Positions 29,578 to 38,737 are shown, counted from the first letter of the stretch. The stretch is DNA of 64,000 nt from Arthrobacter sp. MSA 4-2 (GCF_016405885.1 NZ_JAEKGC010000009.1:62001-126000), one strand, 5' to 3'. Translations and numbers: made by a program. Notes: generated by a model from the letters alone, not told the origin.

Positions 29578-30009
29578 ATGGCAGAAAACAAGACCCAGCC
29601 GACCGACGTCGCTCCGTCGGCGTTCCTTGAGGGCGTCCCGAACTCCTCCCGCCGGCGCGACGGACTGGCACTGCTGGCCCTCATGGAGGAGGTGACCGGC
29701 GCCCCTCCCGTCATGTGGGGGCCCTCGATGGTGGGCTTCGGCCGGTACTCCTACCGTTATGCCTCGGGACGCGAGGGTGACGCGCTCGCCGTCGGGTTCT
29801 CGCCGCGCAGTTCGGCCCTGGTCCTCTACGGGCTGACCGTCGCCCCGGAAGCGGCCGGGCTCCTGGAGCGGCTCGGTCCGCACCGCACCAGCGTCGCGTG
29901 TCTCTACGTCTCCTCGCTGGCCAAGGTGGACATGGGCGTCCTTGAGGAACTGATCCGCGTTGGATACGCCCACATGACCACGACCGACTTCACCGTCCCG
30001 CCGGCCTGA
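29578..30009 (+). CDS. DUF1801-family protein
   Basis: 143 residues of the DUF1801 (YdhG-like) fold: DGLALLALMEEVTGAPPVMWG, then FGRYSYRYASGREGD and a C-terminal DMGVLEELIRVGYAHM. In other bacteria such proteins are small cytosolic factors of unknown function. ATG 29578. A second, more diverged family member lies at 33132-33527. Confidence 0.82.
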   Translation: MAENKTQPTDVAPSAFLEGVPNSSRRRDGLALLALMEEVTGAPPVMWGPSMVGFGRYSYRYASGREGDALAVGFSPRSSALVLYGLTVAPEAAGLLERLGPHRTSVACLYVSSLAKVDMGVLEELIRVGYAHMTTTDFTVPPA

Positions 30010-30046
30010 GCCGACCCGGAGCGCACAGCGGCGGCCGCCCGGACCC

Positions 30047-30697
30047 TCAGACCACCACGGCGGACCGCGGCAGATCCGGGTTCGTGAGGAGGGACGCCAC
30101 GGCGCGCGCGATCTTGGCGCCGCCCTGGACCGACGGCTCGATCGGATTGGCGTAGTCGGCGTCCTCGTCGCAGATCAGGCGCAGGTCGATCAGGGGCACC
30201 CCGCGCGAGAAGGCCGCACGCGTGATGCAGTCGTTGAACACCGCAAGCGCGGTCCCGATGACCGGCTGGTTGGGTTCACCGGGAGGCGTGTCGTAGATCG
30301 TGCACACCGCCACCGGAAGGCCAACCGCCGTCACCGCCTCCAGCATCGCGTCGTAGGCGGCGGCAAACTGCCGCTGGGCAGCGCTCAGCAGCACCAGCGC
30401 GGCGGCAACGGTGGCAATCTCCTCGTCGAGCAGGTACGCGGATCGAAGCGCGTCGTTGCCTCCGACACTGACCACCAGGTGCGTGGCATCGGAAGGCAGG
30501 GACCGGACCTGGCGTTCGACGCCGGCGATCACCTCCCCATCGACCGCCAGGAGGGAAGCCCGCCAGTCCGCCGGGAGAGCGCCGCGCAGCTGCCGCACCA
30601 CATCCGGGCCGCCCGGAACATAGGCGGCGTTGTCGAAGATTGAGTCGCCGAGCAGGACGGCGTGTCCTGGCGCTCCGCCTGTTCCGTCCGCTTGCAT
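30047..30697 (-). CDS. SGNH/GDSL hydrolase
   Basis: 216 residues from ATG 30697 of an esterase-like fold. Block I is VLLGDSIFDNAAY (nucleophile serine), block III VVSVGGNDAL (oxyanion glycine/asparagine); the C-terminal aspartate-histidine pair expected in block V is not obvious (NPIEPSVQGG replaces the usual DxxH), so activity is uncertain. No signal peptide. Earlier in-frame starts add unsupported residues, and no strong ribosome site fixes the start. Substrate unknown. Confidence 0.78.
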   Translation of the reverse strand: MQADGTGGAPGHAVLLGDSIFDNAAYVPGGPDVVRQLRGALPADWRASLLAVDGEVIAGVERQVRSLPSDATHLVVSVGGNDALRSAYLLDEEIATVAAALVLLSAAQRQFAAAYDAMLEAVTAVGLPVAVCTIYDTPPGEPNQPVIGTALAVFNDCITRAAFSRGVPLIDLRLICDEDADYANPIEPSVQGGAKIARAVASLLTNPDLPRSAVVV

Positions 30698-30855
30698 GCC
30701 GACAAGATACCAAGGACCCCGGTCGGCGGGGTAAGTGATCGAACGGGCACAGCCGATGGCACCGGCCCTTGACTCCACTGCCGAGGGAAGGTCGTGACCG
30801 CCCTCGGATGCCCGAAGCGAGTCGGCGGCCTACCGGGGAATTTAACCGCCGTTCG

Positions 30856-30875
30856 GATAGTTAGTACACTAAGTA
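30856..30875 (+). promoter_or_regulatory. AT-rich motif, same class as at 28523
   Basis: ATAGTTAGTACACTAAGTAA stands out as AT-rich. Aligned with the motif ahead of the SRPBCC gene it agrees at 12 of 16 positions (ATAGTxAGxAxACTxA). It lies 53 bp before the ATG of a small gene, so promoter or operator use is likely. Confidence 0.5.
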
Positions 30876-30927
30876 AACCAGGACGCTGCGGCTCCGCCGC
30901 GGGATGGCTGATCGGAAGGAATCTGGA

Positions 30928-31143
30928 ATGGCGCGCAATGACGGTTTTGCTGTTCGGTTCATGGGACTCACGGGGAAACTGCGGATGTTCTTCGGGCCGG
31001 CACAGCAGGGCTCGGTGGCAGGGCCCGTCGTCTACCGCGACGACGCCGCCCAGCAGCAGCGCCAGCGTCAGCTGCAGCAGTGGGAGGTCGTGCGCAACTC
31101 CGACGGTTCCACCTACCTGGTGAACCGGACACCCGGGACCTGA
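30928..31143 (+). CDS. Small conserved-looking protein, function unknown
   Basis: 71 residues. MARNDGFAVRFMGLTGKLRM, then glutamine-rich middle (QQQRQRQLQQWEV) and a C-terminal VVRNSDGSTYLVNRTPGT. I choose ATG 30928 because GGAAGGA lies seven bases upstream; ATG 30904 is less likely. No family known. Its promoter motif suggests joint regulation with the SRPBCC gene. Confidence 0.65.
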   Translation: MARNDGFAVRFMGLTGKLRMFFGPAQQGSVAGPVVYRDDAAQQQRQRQLQQWEVVRNSDGSTYLVNRTPGT

Positions 31144-31198
31144 GGCACCTCTGCCACTCCCCCTTGCCGCACCGGTCGAAGCGGCATAGGTTTCCCCA

Positions 31199-31594
31199 AT
31201 GGAACGAGTGAGTGGTATCGGTGGGTTCTTTTTCGCTTCTTCCGATCCTGCGGGGCTGGCACAGTGGTACGAGGAGCACCTCGGTGTCACCCCGCCGCCT
31301 CAGAGCTACGACACGCCGCCGTGGTGGCAGGAGCCAGGGCCGACCGTGTTCACAGGCATGGATCAGGACTCTCCGCCACTCGCCCCCGGCCGGGGGTGGG
31401 CGGTGAACTTCCGGGTGCGGAACCTCGACGCCATGGTCGCCCAACTCAAGGCGGCCGGCATCGACGTTGAACGCGACCCGGACGAATACCCCAACGGCAC
31501 CTTCGCGGGCCTTCAGGACCCCGAAGGGAACTCGATCCAACTCTGGCAGCCGGCGGGAACTGACCTTGCCGACCCACGGACCGGCGAGGGGTAA
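31199..31594 (+). CDS. VOC-family (glyoxalase/bleomycin-resistance fold) protein
   Basis: 131 residues with the paired beta-alpha-beta-beta-beta modules: GGFFFASSDPAGLAQWYEEH at the start and WAVNFRVRNLDAMVAQLKAA in the second half, ending DPEGNSIQLWQP. Probable metal ligand residues are seen in the second module (E of PEGN). ATG 31199. No neighbour gives the substrate. Likely a small cytosolic enzyme or binding protein. Confidence 0.85.
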   Translation: MERVSGIGGFFFASSDPAGLAQWYEEHLGVTPPPQSYDTPPWWQEPGPTVFTGMDQDSPPLAPGRGWAVNFRVRNLDAMVAQLKAAGIDVERDPDEYPNGTFAGLQDPEGNSIQLWQPAGTDLADPRTGEG

Positions 31595-31691
31595 TCCGGC
31601 CTGCGGATGGCCCCGCCGGCGGGCGCCGCGGATGTCCCCCCCCGGGAGGTGCAGGGGCTGCGCCGCATCGATCGATCCTCGGGACAGCGGA

Positions 31692-31729
31692 CCGACAAAT
31701 CTTTTTTCCTTGACAGTATATTTTGTCGG
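31692..31729 (+). promoter_or_regulatory. Inverted repeat and promoter ahead of the ArsR regulator
   Basis: CCGACAAA (31692) and TTTGTCGG (31722) are perfect 8-bp inverted arms 22 bp apart. Between and across them lie TTGACA (31710-31715) and TATATT (31717-31722). The arms enclose the promoter region ending 15 bp before the regulator ATG, as expected of an autoregulating repressor. Confidence 0.65.
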
Positions 31730-31744
31730 TGACAGGCTGATGCC

Positions 31745-32371
31745 ATGCTTTCGATCCACGCCATCGATAACCGCGGCGCCGCCGTCGCCTCGCTCGACCC
31801 CATCAAGGCGCGGCTGCTTGAGGAACTTGCCGAACCCGGCTCGGCGTCCTCCCTCGCCTCGAAGGTGCGGCTGCCGCGGCAGAAGATCAACTACCACCTG
31901 CGGGCGCTCGAAGCCGTCGGGCTGGTCTCCCTGGTCGAGGAGCGCCGGCGCGGCAATATGACCGAGCGCCTCGTGCAGGCTAAGGCCGCCTCCTACGTCA
32001 TCTCCCCAACAGTGCTCGAGCCCGTGGCGCCGGACCCCGACCGGTTCGCCGACCGGTTCTCGGCCTTCTGGCTGCTCGCCCTCGCCTCGCGCATGGTCGG
32101 TGAACTGGGTCGGCTCATCGCCGGCGCGGCGAAGGCGGACCGACAGCTTGCCACCTTCGGCATCGACGGCGATCTGTCCTTCCGGTCCGCCGCGGACCGG
32201 GCCGCCTTCGTCGAAGAGCTCGACACCGCCGTGGCCCGCCTCGTCGAGACCTACACCTCCCCTGCAGACACCCCCGGAGGGCGCCGCCACCGGCTGATCG
32301 TCGCCCTCCACCCCACCCCGAATGAAAGCGCATCACGCCCCGTTTCAAAGGAGAAGCACAATGAGCACTGA
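31745..32371 (+). CDS. ArsR-like winged-helix regulator
   Basis: 208 residues. The N-terminal winged helix (LDPIKARLLEELAEPGSASS, KVRLPRQKINYHLRALEAVG, EERRRGNMTERLVQA) is of ArsR type; the C-terminal helical extension (about 95-190) is typical of SRPBCC-linked regulators. No metal-binding cysteine pair is seen, so a metal ligand is unlikely. ATG 31745. The stop overlaps the next start by 11 bases, giving a coupled operon with an SRPBCC protein. Confidence 0.88.
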   Translation: MLSIHAIDNRGAAVASLDPIKARLLEELAEPGSASSLASKVRLPRQKINYHLRALEAVGLVSLVEERRRGNMTERLVQAKAASYVISPTVLEPVAPDPDRFADRFSAFWLLALASRMVGELGRLIAGAAKADRQLATFGIDGDLSFRSAADRAAFVEELDTAVARLVETYTSPADTPGGRRHRLIVALHPTPNESASRPVSKEKHNEH

Positions 32372-33059
32372 CCGGTCCTTCGAGATCACCGTCGACACCA
32401 CCCTGGGCGCCCCGCCGGAACGGGTCTGGAAGGCCGTGACGGAGGCCGAGCCCGCGTGGATGTTCCCCACCGACGGCTGGGAGGCGGAGCGGGTCGTCAA
32501 CGAGTTTCCGCGGCACCACATCAGCCGCATGGAGGGACCGGACGGCTGGTTCAACCAGCTCGAGCACGTGCTGACTCCCCTCGGCGACAACGGCTGCCGG
32601 CTGCACTACGTGCACAGCGGGATCTTCGTCGACAACTGGGATGAGCAGTACGACGGCGCCTCCGCCCACACCGCCTTCTACCTCCACACCCTCGACCAGT
32701 ACCTGCGCCACTTTGACGGGCTCGAGGTTGCATTTACCGACATCCAGGCCCCCGCGGCGTCGCAGACCCCTGAGGGCTTCACCCGGCTCCTGGACGCCCT
32801 CGGGCTCGACGGGGCGGCCCAGGGCGACCGGCCCGTCGTGGACCTGCCCGGTGAGGGGCCGACCGGGGTAGAGGTCGACTACCGCAACGATCACTTCCTC
32901 GGGCTGCGCTCCGCCGACACCCTCTACCGGTTCTTCGGACGCAACGCCTGGGGGGCACCGGTCGGCCTGACGGTCCACCGCTTCACCACCGGAGCGGCCG
33001 CGCCGGCCGAGGTCCAGCCCCGGGAGTGGGAATCCTTCTTCGAGAAGGCCTACGCCTGA
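32361..33059 (+). CDS. SRPBCC-domain protein (AHSA1-like)
   Basis: 232 residues from ATG 32361, fixed by AAAGGAG eight bases upstream. The helix-grip domain starts at once (FEITVDTTLGAPPERVWKAV) and runs to about 150; a second, less clear half contains GLTVHRFTTGA. Proteins of this class bind hydrophobic ligands or act with a regulator; here the coupled ArsR gene probably senses the same ligand or controls the protein. Confidence 0.85.
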   Translation: MSTDRSFEITVDTTLGAPPERVWKAVTEAEPAWMFPTDGWEAERVVNEFPRHHISRMEGPDGWFNQLEHVLTPLGDNGCRLHYVHSGIFVDNWDEQYDGASAHTAFYLHTLDQYLRHFDGLEVAFTDIQAPAASQTPEGFTRLLDALGLDGAAQGDRPVVDLPGEGPTGVEVDYRNDHFLGLRSADTLYRFFGRNAWGAPVGLTVHRFTTGAAAPAEVQPREWESFFEKAYA

Positions 33060-33131
33060 GCCTGCCGAACCGCCGACGGGAAACTTTGCCACCTGCTTGC
33101 CCGGCGCCCGCGCCGGTGGCAGGGTTCCCTC

Positions 33132-33527
33132 ATGGACTCCCTCACCGATCCGCGCGTCGACGCGTATATCGACGCGCTGCCGCAGTGGCAGCAGGACATC
33201 CTCACCGAGGTCCGCGCACTCATCCATGAGGCCGACCCGGAGGTCACCGAGACCATCAAGCGGCGGGTCCAGCCGTACTTCGTCCTGCAGGGCAATGTCT
33301 GCGCATTCCTGGCGGCAAAAGACCACGTCAACGTCTTCCTCTACGACGGTGCGATCGTGCCGGACCCGGAGGGAATCATCACCGCCGGTCACGGCAATGC
33401 CACGGCCCGCACCGTCGCCTACCGCGAGGGCGAAACGGTCAACGCACCGGCCCTGACCGCCATGATCCGCCAGATCATCGCCAACAACCGGGCCGGCGGC
33501 TGGCGCCGGATCAAGGGCTCCCGGTAG
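33132..33527 (+). CDS. DUF1801-family protein
   Basis: 131 residues: VDAYIDALPQWQQDILTEVR, then IHEADPEVTETIKRR, a beta-rich middle (QPYFVLQGNVCAFLAAKDHV), and a basic end. It keeps the DUF1801 core better than the paralogue at 29578. It overlaps the convergent tam gene by 17 bases at the stop codons. Function unknown. Confidence 0.85.
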   Translation: MDSLTDPRVDAYIDALPQWQQDILTEVRALIHEADPEVTETIKRRVQPYFVLQGNVCAFLAAKDHVNVFLYDGAIVPDPEGIITAGHGNATARTVAYREGETVNAPALTAMIRQIIANNRAGGWRRIKGSR

Positions 33528-34317
33528 CCGCCGCTGCGGCCGGCGGTTTCACCGCCACGGCGAAGATCCGCCGGAAAGGAAACACTGTGCCGAAGGGATC
33601 GGCCGGGTAGGCCCGCCGCAGCAGCCGCGCATAGCCCTCCTCGAATTCGGCCGCCTCGGCCGCGGGCAGGGCCGCCAGGACCGGGCGCAGCCCCGTGCCG
33701 CGCACCCACTCGAGCACCGGGTCCTCCCCCTGCAGCACCTGGTGGTACACCGTCTCCCAGGCATCGACCTGCAGCCCCTGGCCGGCGAGCAGGCGCAGGT
33801 ACCCGCCGGGTTCGTCCACTGCGTCGGCGTGGCGAAGCACTCCACGCAGCGCGGAGTCCCAGCGCGGGGAGGCGGCATGCCGGCGCATCAGCGCGTGCGA
33901 AGGCGCGTCGAAGTTTCCCGGTACCTGGAAGGCCAGCCAGGCGCCCCGGCCCATCGCGGCCGCCCACTTCCGCAGCAGCTCCCGGTGCCCCGGCATCCAC
34001 TGCAGCAGCGCATTCGAGACGATGACGTCGTCCTCCGGCCCGGGCAGCCAGGTGCCGGCGTCGCCGGTGGCGAAGGTCAGGTTGGCAGGCTGCTCGGCGC
34101 CGTCCCGTGCCCGGGCGATCATCTCCGGCGAGGAATCGATGCCGACCACCTCCGCCGTCGGCCACCGGCGGGCGAGGGCCGCGGTGAGGTCCCCCGGTCC
34201 GCAGCCCAGGTCGACGACGCGCCGCGGGGCGGGGTGGCCGATGCGGGAGACCAGGTCAAAGAACGGCCGTCCGCGCTGGTCGGCGAACTCGGCGTACTTC
34301 CGGGGGTCCCATCGCAT
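33511..34317 (-). CDS. tam: Trans-aconitate 2-methyltransferase
   Basis: 268-residue SAM-dependent methyltransferase that detoxifies trans-aconitate, a by-product inhibitor of aconitase. Motif I VVDLGCGPGDLTAALA; motif II VVGIDSSPEMIARA; NALLQWMPGH; and the family-typical PGNFDAPSHALMRR. Start ATG 34317, a few bases short of the divergent helicase gene. Length is the usual one for Tam. The start is well supported by the N-terminal MRWDPRKYAEFADQRGRPF. Confidence 0.92.
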   Translation of the reverse strand: MRWDPRKYAEFADQRGRPFFDLVSRIGHPAPRRVVDLGCGPGDLTAALARRWPTAEVVGIDSSPEMIARARDGAEQPANLTFATGDAGTWLPGPEDDVIVSNALLQWMPGHRELLRKWAAAMGRGAWLAFQVPGNFDAPSHALMRRHAASPRWDSALRGVLRHADAVDEPGGYLRLLAGQGLQVDAWETVYHQVLQGEDPVLEWVRGTGLRPVLAALPAAEAAEFEEGYARLLRRAYPADPFGTVFPFRRIFAVAVKPPAAAAATGSP

Positions 34318-34356
34318 AGCTCACCCTAACCGCACCCCGGGTAGGCTGAAACCACC

Positions 34357-36894
34357 ATGAGGATCCAAGAGCATCTCCCAGCCCACCCGTCCGGCCGCCA
34401 CCAGGCAGACGCCGTGTACGAGGCCTTCACCGCCTGGGCTGGCTCCCGCGGGCTGGCGCTGTACCCAGCGCAGGATGAGGCGGTGCTCGAGCTCGCCTCC
34501 GGAAGCAACGTCATCCTGGCCACCCCCACCGGCTCCGGGAAGTCCCTCGTCGCCATCGCGGCGCACCTGCTCTCCTTCTCCGAAGGCCGGACCAGCTACT
34601 ACACCGCTCCGATCAAGGCCCTCGTCTCGGAGAAGTTCTTCGCCCTGACCGAAATCTTCGGCGCCGAGAACGTCGGCATGGTCACCGGCGACTCAAGCGT
34701 CAATTCGGACGCCCCGATCATCTGCTGCACCGCGGAAATCCTTGCGAACCTCGCGCTGCGGGAAGGCGCCGCCGCGGAACTGGGAACCGTCGTCATGGAT
34801 GAGTTCCACTTCTACTCCGACCCCCAGCGCGGCTGGGCCTGGCAGGTGCCGCTGCTCGAACTGCCGCAGGCCCAATTCCTGCTCATGTCCGCCACCCTCG
34901 GCGATGTAAGCATGTTCGAGAAGGAGCTCACCACCCGGACGGGGCGGCCCACCGCCACCGTGACCTCGGTGGACCGGCCCATTCCGCTTCACTTCTACTA
35001 CGTCGAAACCCCGGTGCAGGAGTCGATCGAGGAACTGCTCTCGACCAACCAGGCGCCGGTCTATGTCGTGCATTTCAGCCAGGCCGAGGCCATCGAACGG
35101 GCGCAGAGCCTGATGAGCGTGAACGTCTGCAGCCGCGAGGAAAAGGACCGCATCGCCGAACTGATCAGCACCTTCAGGTTCTCCTCGGGGTTCGGCAAGA
35201 CCCTCAACCGGTTCGTCCGCCACGGAATCGGCGTGCACCACGCGGGCATGCTCCCCAAGTACCGGCGGCTCGTGGAGCAGCTTGCCCAGGCGGGCCTGCT
35301 GAAGGTCATCTGCGGCACCGACACCCTCGGCGTCGGCATCAACGTCCCCATCCGCACGGTGCTCCTCACGGCGCTCAGCAAGTACGACGGCGTCCGGACC
35401 CGCCTGCTCAACGCCCGGGAGTTCCACCAGATCGCCGGGCGGGCCGGCCGGGCCGGCTACGACACCGCGGGCACCGTCGTCGTCCAGGCCCCGGAACACG
35501 TCGTGGAGAACACCAAGGCGCTGGCCAAGGCCGTCTCCAAGTTCGGCGACGACCAGAAGAAGCTGCGCCAGGTGGTGCGGAAGAAGCCGCCCCAGGGCTT
35601 CGTATCCTGGGGCAAGCCGACCTATGAGCGGCTCGTCGACGGCGTGCCGGAGCCGCTGACCTCCTCCTTCACGGTCAGCCACTCGATGCTGCTGAACCTG
35701 CTCGAGCGCCCGGGCAACCCCTTCAAGGCCGCGCAGCGGCTGCTCGGGGAAAACCACGAGTCCCGCTCCTCGCAGCTGCGGCTGATGCGCCGGGCCATCG
35801 GGATCTACCGGGAACTGGTGGCCGCGGGCATCGTGGAGAAGCTGCCCGAGCCGGACGCCGACGGGCGCCAGGTCCGGCTGAAGGTGCACCTGCAGGCGAA
35901 CTTCGCCCTGAACCAGCCGCTGTCCCCGTTCGCGCTCGCCAGCCTCGAACTGCTCGACCCCGAGGCGCCGGCCTACGCCCTCGACGTCGTCTCGGTCATC
36001 GAGGCAACGCTGGAGAAGCCCCGACAGGTGCTCTCGGCCCAGGAGAAGAAGGCCCGGGGCGAGGCGGTCGCCGCCATGAAGGCCGACGGCATCGACTACG
36101 ACGCCCGGATGGCGAGGCTTGAGGAGATCAGCTACCCGCAGCCCCTCGCCGAGCTGCTGCAGCAGGCCTTCGACGTCTACCGGGCCGCCGCCCCGTGGCT
36201 CGGGGACTTCGAGCTCGCCCCGAAGTCCGTGGTGCGGGACATGTACGAGCGGGCAATGAGCTTCGGGGAGTACGTGGCGTTCTACGCACTCACCCGGTCC
36301 GAGGGAATCCTCCTGCGCTACCTCGCCGACTGCTACAAGGCACTGCGCCAGACAGTGCCGACGGACGCGCTGCGCGAGGACCTCAGCGACATCATCGAAT
36401 GGCTGGGCGAACTCGTCCGGCAGGTCGACTCGAGCCTGCTCGACGAATGGGCGCGGCTGAGCGCCGGCGAACCGACGGGAATCGACACCGGTCCCGAGGT
36501 GGACCTGCCCGAGGAGCCGCCGTCGCTGACCTCGAACGAGCGCGCCTTCCGGGTGATGGTGCGCAACGAGATGTTCCAGCGCGTGCAGCTGTTCGCCGAC
36601 GAGCGCCACGAGGCGCTGGGGGCACTCGATGCCGACTCCGGCTGGACCGCAGACCGGTGGGCCGAGGCCATGGACGGGTACTTCGAGGAGTACGAGGACA
36701 TCGACGACGGGCCGGAGGCGCGCGGGCCGAACCTGCTCATCATCGAGAAGCTGCCGGGGGTATGGAAGGTCCGGCAGATCTTCAAGGATCCCGCCGGCAA
36801 CAACGACTGGGGCATCAACGCCGTCATCGACCTCGCCGCCTCCGACGCGGCCGGCACCCCCGTGGTGGAGGTCACCGGGGTGGGCGCGCCGTAG
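34357..36894 (+). CDS. Ski2-like DEAD/DEAH RNA helicase (DUF3516 type)
   Basis: 845 residues. Motif I ATPTGSGKS (55-63); motif II is the variant D148-E-F-H; motif III SATLGD; motif IV onward shows VGVHHAGMLPKYRR-type and motif VI HQIAGRAGRAGYD. The C-terminal 400 residues (after about 445) belong to a domain seen in actinobacterial relatives and contain helical bundle sequence plus a wedge-like end. Probably unwinds RNA; the DEFH box, instead of DEAD, is usual for this group. ATG 34357. It is not the Lhr or HelY type in order, though HelY is related. Confidence 0.9.
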   Translation: MRIQEHLPAHPSGRHQADAVYEAFTAWAGSRGLALYPAQDEAVLELASGSNVILATPTGSGKSLVAIAAHLLSFSEGRTSYYTAPIKALVSEKFFALTEIFGAENVGMVTGDSSVNSDAPIICCTAEILANLALREGAAAELGTVVMDEFHFYSDPQRGWAWQVPLLELPQAQFLLMSATLGDVSMFEKELTTRTGRPTATVTSVDRPIPLHFYYVETPVQESIEELLSTNQAPVYVVHFSQAEAIERAQSLMSVNVCSREEKDRIAELISTFRFSSGFGKTLNRFVRHGIGVHHAGMLPKYRRLVEQLAQAGLLKVICGTDTLGVGINVPIRTVLLTALSKYDGVRTRLLNAREFHQIAGRAGRAGYDTAGTVVVQAPEHVVENTKALAKAVSKFGDDQKKLRQVVRKKPPQGFVSWGKPTYERLVDGVPEPLTSSFTVSHSMLLNLLERPGNPFKAAQRLLGENHESRSSQLRLMRRAIGIYRELVAAGIVEKLPEPDADGRQVRLKVHLQANFALNQPLSPFALASLELLDPEAPAYALDVVSVIEATLEKPRQVLSAQEKKARGEAVAAMKADGIDYDARMARLEEISYPQPLAELLQQAFDVYRAAAPWLGDFELAPKSVVRDMYERAMSFGEYVAFYALTRSEGILLRYLADCYKALRQTVPTDALREDLSDIIEWLGELVRQVDSSLLDEWARLSAGEPTGIDTGPEVDLPEEPPSLTSNERAFRVMVRNEMFQRVQLFADERHEALGALDADSGWTADRWAEAMDGYFEEYEDIDDGPEARGPNLLIIEKLPGVWKVRQIFKDPAGNNDWGINAVIDLAASDAAGTPVVEVTGVGAP

Positions 36895-36938
36895 GGTACG
36901 GTCCCCGCCGCGGCACAGGCCCTCGATAGGCTTGGAGG

Positions 36939-37424
36939 ATGAACACCGTCCGCGAAGCCCGTCCCGGCGACGTCCCCACCATCCTCCAGCTCATCCACGA
37001 CCTGGCCATCTACGAGAAGGAACCGGATGCCGTGAAGAACACGGTCCCCCGGCTCCAGGAGGCCCTCTTCGGCGACAGCCCCTCCGTGTACGCCCACGTG
37101 GCCGAGGCGCACGGAGAGATCCAGGGCTTCGCCCTGTGGTTCCTCAACTACTCGACCTGGGAGGGTGTGAACGGGATCTACCTCGAAGACCTGTACGTAC
37201 GCCCCGACGCACGCGGCGCTGGACACGGCAAGGCCCTGCTGCGCCGGCTCGCGCAGATCGCCACGGAACGCGGCTACGCCCGGGTCGAGTGGTCGGTGCT
37301 CGACTGGAACGAGCCCTCCATCCGGTTCTACGAGAGCCTGGGTGCCCGCCCGCAGTCCGGTTGGTCCACCTTCCGGCTGACCGGTGCCGCCCTCAGCGGC
37401 TTCGCCGGAACGGCGGCACAGTGA
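36939..37424 (+). CDS. GNAT-family N-acetyltransferase (SSAT-like)
   Basis: 161 residues. Acetyl-CoA pyrophosphate-binding loop RPDARGAGHGKALL; beta-4 IYLEDLYV; C-terminal SIRFYESLGARP and WSTFRLTG are typical of the spermidine/diamine acetyltransferase group, but amine specificity is inference. Start ATG 36939, 44 bp after the helicase. The stop overlaps the next gene's start (GTGA), so the pair is coupled. Confidence 0.88.
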   Translation: MNTVREARPGDVPTILQLIHDLAIYEKEPDAVKNTVPRLQEALFGDSPSVYAHVAEAHGEIQGFALWFLNYSTWEGVNGIYLEDLYVRPDARGAGHGKALLRRLAQIATERGYARVEWSVLDWNEPSIRFYESLGARPQSGWSTFRLTGAALSGFAGTAAQ

Positions 37425-38737
37425 AGGCCGCGGCCGGCAACGGCATCTCCAGCGGGCCCACCTTCGTGATGCGGGGCCTGCGTGCCACCGGCCACACCTT
37501 CACGGTTCCCCTTGACCACAGCCGGCCCGACAGCGAATCCATCTCGGTCTTTGCCCGGGAATACACCTCGACCGATCACGACGACGCCGCCGTCGGCGCC
37601 CTGCCCTGGCTCTTGTTCCTCCAGGGCGGCCCGGGCGGGCGCGGGAACCGCACGACCCAGCTGGCCGGCTGGATGAAGGCCGCCGCCGAACGCTTCCGCA
37701 TCCTGATGCTCGACCAGCGCGGCACCGGCCTGTCGACCCCCGCGGACGCGCTGACCCTGGCCGCCCGGGGCGGCCCGGCGGAGCAGGCCGAGTACCTCAC
37801 CCACTTCCGGGCCGACTCGATCGTCGCGGATGCCGAACTCATCCGCCGGTGCCTGGTGGGGGGCCCCTGGACCATCTTCGGGCAGAGCTACGGCGGGTTC
37901 TGCGCGCTGAGCTACCTCTCCTTCGCCCCGGAGGGCGTCGAGCGGGCGCTCATCACCGGCGGCCTGCCGCCCCTTTCGGGCTCGCCCGACGAGGTGTACA
38001 CGGCGACGTACGCACGGGTGGAGGAACGCAACCGGGAGTACTTCGGCTGGTACCCCGGCGACCGCGGCCTGCTGACGCGGATCGCCCGGCACCTCGAGGA
38101 GGTCGAGGAGCACCTGCCGACCGGGGAGCGGCTGACCGTCCGCCGGCTCCAGATGATCGGCTCCTTCCTCGGCGGCAATACACGCGTCGACGCGCTCCAC
38201 TACCTGCTCGAGGACGCATTCGTTTCGACCCCCGGCGGGCCGAGGCTCTCGCAGGTCTTCCTCGATCAGGTAGGCGCCCTCGTCTCCCGCAGCTCCAACC
38301 CGCTCTACGCCGTGATGCACGAGTCGATCTACTGCCAGAGCGGCGCCTCGGCGTGGTCGGCCGACCGGGTGCTCGGGCGTTATCCGCAGTTCCGGCCCGA
38401 CGCCGCCGACCCACTGCTCACCGGCGAGATGATTTACCCCTGGTACTTCGAGGAGGATCCGTCCCTCGCTCCCCTGCGGGAGACCGCCGAACTGCTCGCT
38501 CGGAAGGAGGACTGGGGGCCGCTCTACGACCCCGGGGCGCTGCGGCGCAACCCGGTGCCCGCCGCGGCGGCCGTCTACCGCGACGACATCTATGTCGACC
38601 GCGGCCTCTCCCTCCGGACCGCCGCGGCGGTCAAGGGCCTGCGGGTCTGGGAGACGGCGGATTTCCACCACGACGGCATCTCCGATGACGGCGAGGCGAT
38701 CTTCAACCGGCTCCTGGAGATGACGGAAGCGCGCTAG
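37421..38737 (+). CDS. Alpha/beta-hydrolase, S33 prolyl aminopeptidase-like
   Basis: 438 residues from GTG 37421. Oxyanion strand LLFLQGGPGGRGN; nucleophile S156 in FGQSYGGFCALSYL; DQRGTGLSTP is the proline-iminopeptidase motif; C-terminal catalytic histidine in ADFHHDGISD. It lies in a frame that stays open far upstream, but that region overlaps the helicase and GNAT coding, so the GTG coupled to the GNAT stop is the start. Probably a cytosolic N-terminal proline peptidase. No signal peptide. Confidence 0.9.
   Translation: MKAAAGNGISSGPTFVMRGLRATGHTFTVPLDHSRPDSESISVFAREYTSTDHDDAAVGALPWLLFLQGGPGGRGNRTTQLAGWMKAAAERFRILMLDQRGTGLSTPADALTLAARGGPAEQAEYLTHFRADSIVADAELIRRCLVGGPWTIFGQSYGGFCALSYLSFAPEGVERALITGGLPPLSGSPDEVYTATYARVEERNREYFGWYPGDRGLLTRIARHLEEVEEHLPTGERLTVRRLQMIGSFLGGNTRVDALHYLLEDAFVSTPGGPRLSQVFLDQVGALVSRSSNPLYAVMHESIYCQSGASAWSADRVLGRYPQFRPDAADPLLTGEMIYPWYFEEDPSLAPLRETAELLARKEDWGPLYDPGALRRNPVPAAAAVYRDDIYVDRGLSLRTAAAVKGLRVWETADFHHDGISDDGEAIFNRLLEMTEAR

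Noticed and set aside
34693..36609. Minus-strand open frame of 638 codons opposite the helicase
   Set aside because: Antisense shadow without recognisable motifs or ribosome site.
36629..37420. N-terminal extension of the S33 peptidase frame
   Set aside because: It overlaps the helicase end and the whole GNAT gene; the GTG at 37421 overlapping the GNAT stop is the credible start.
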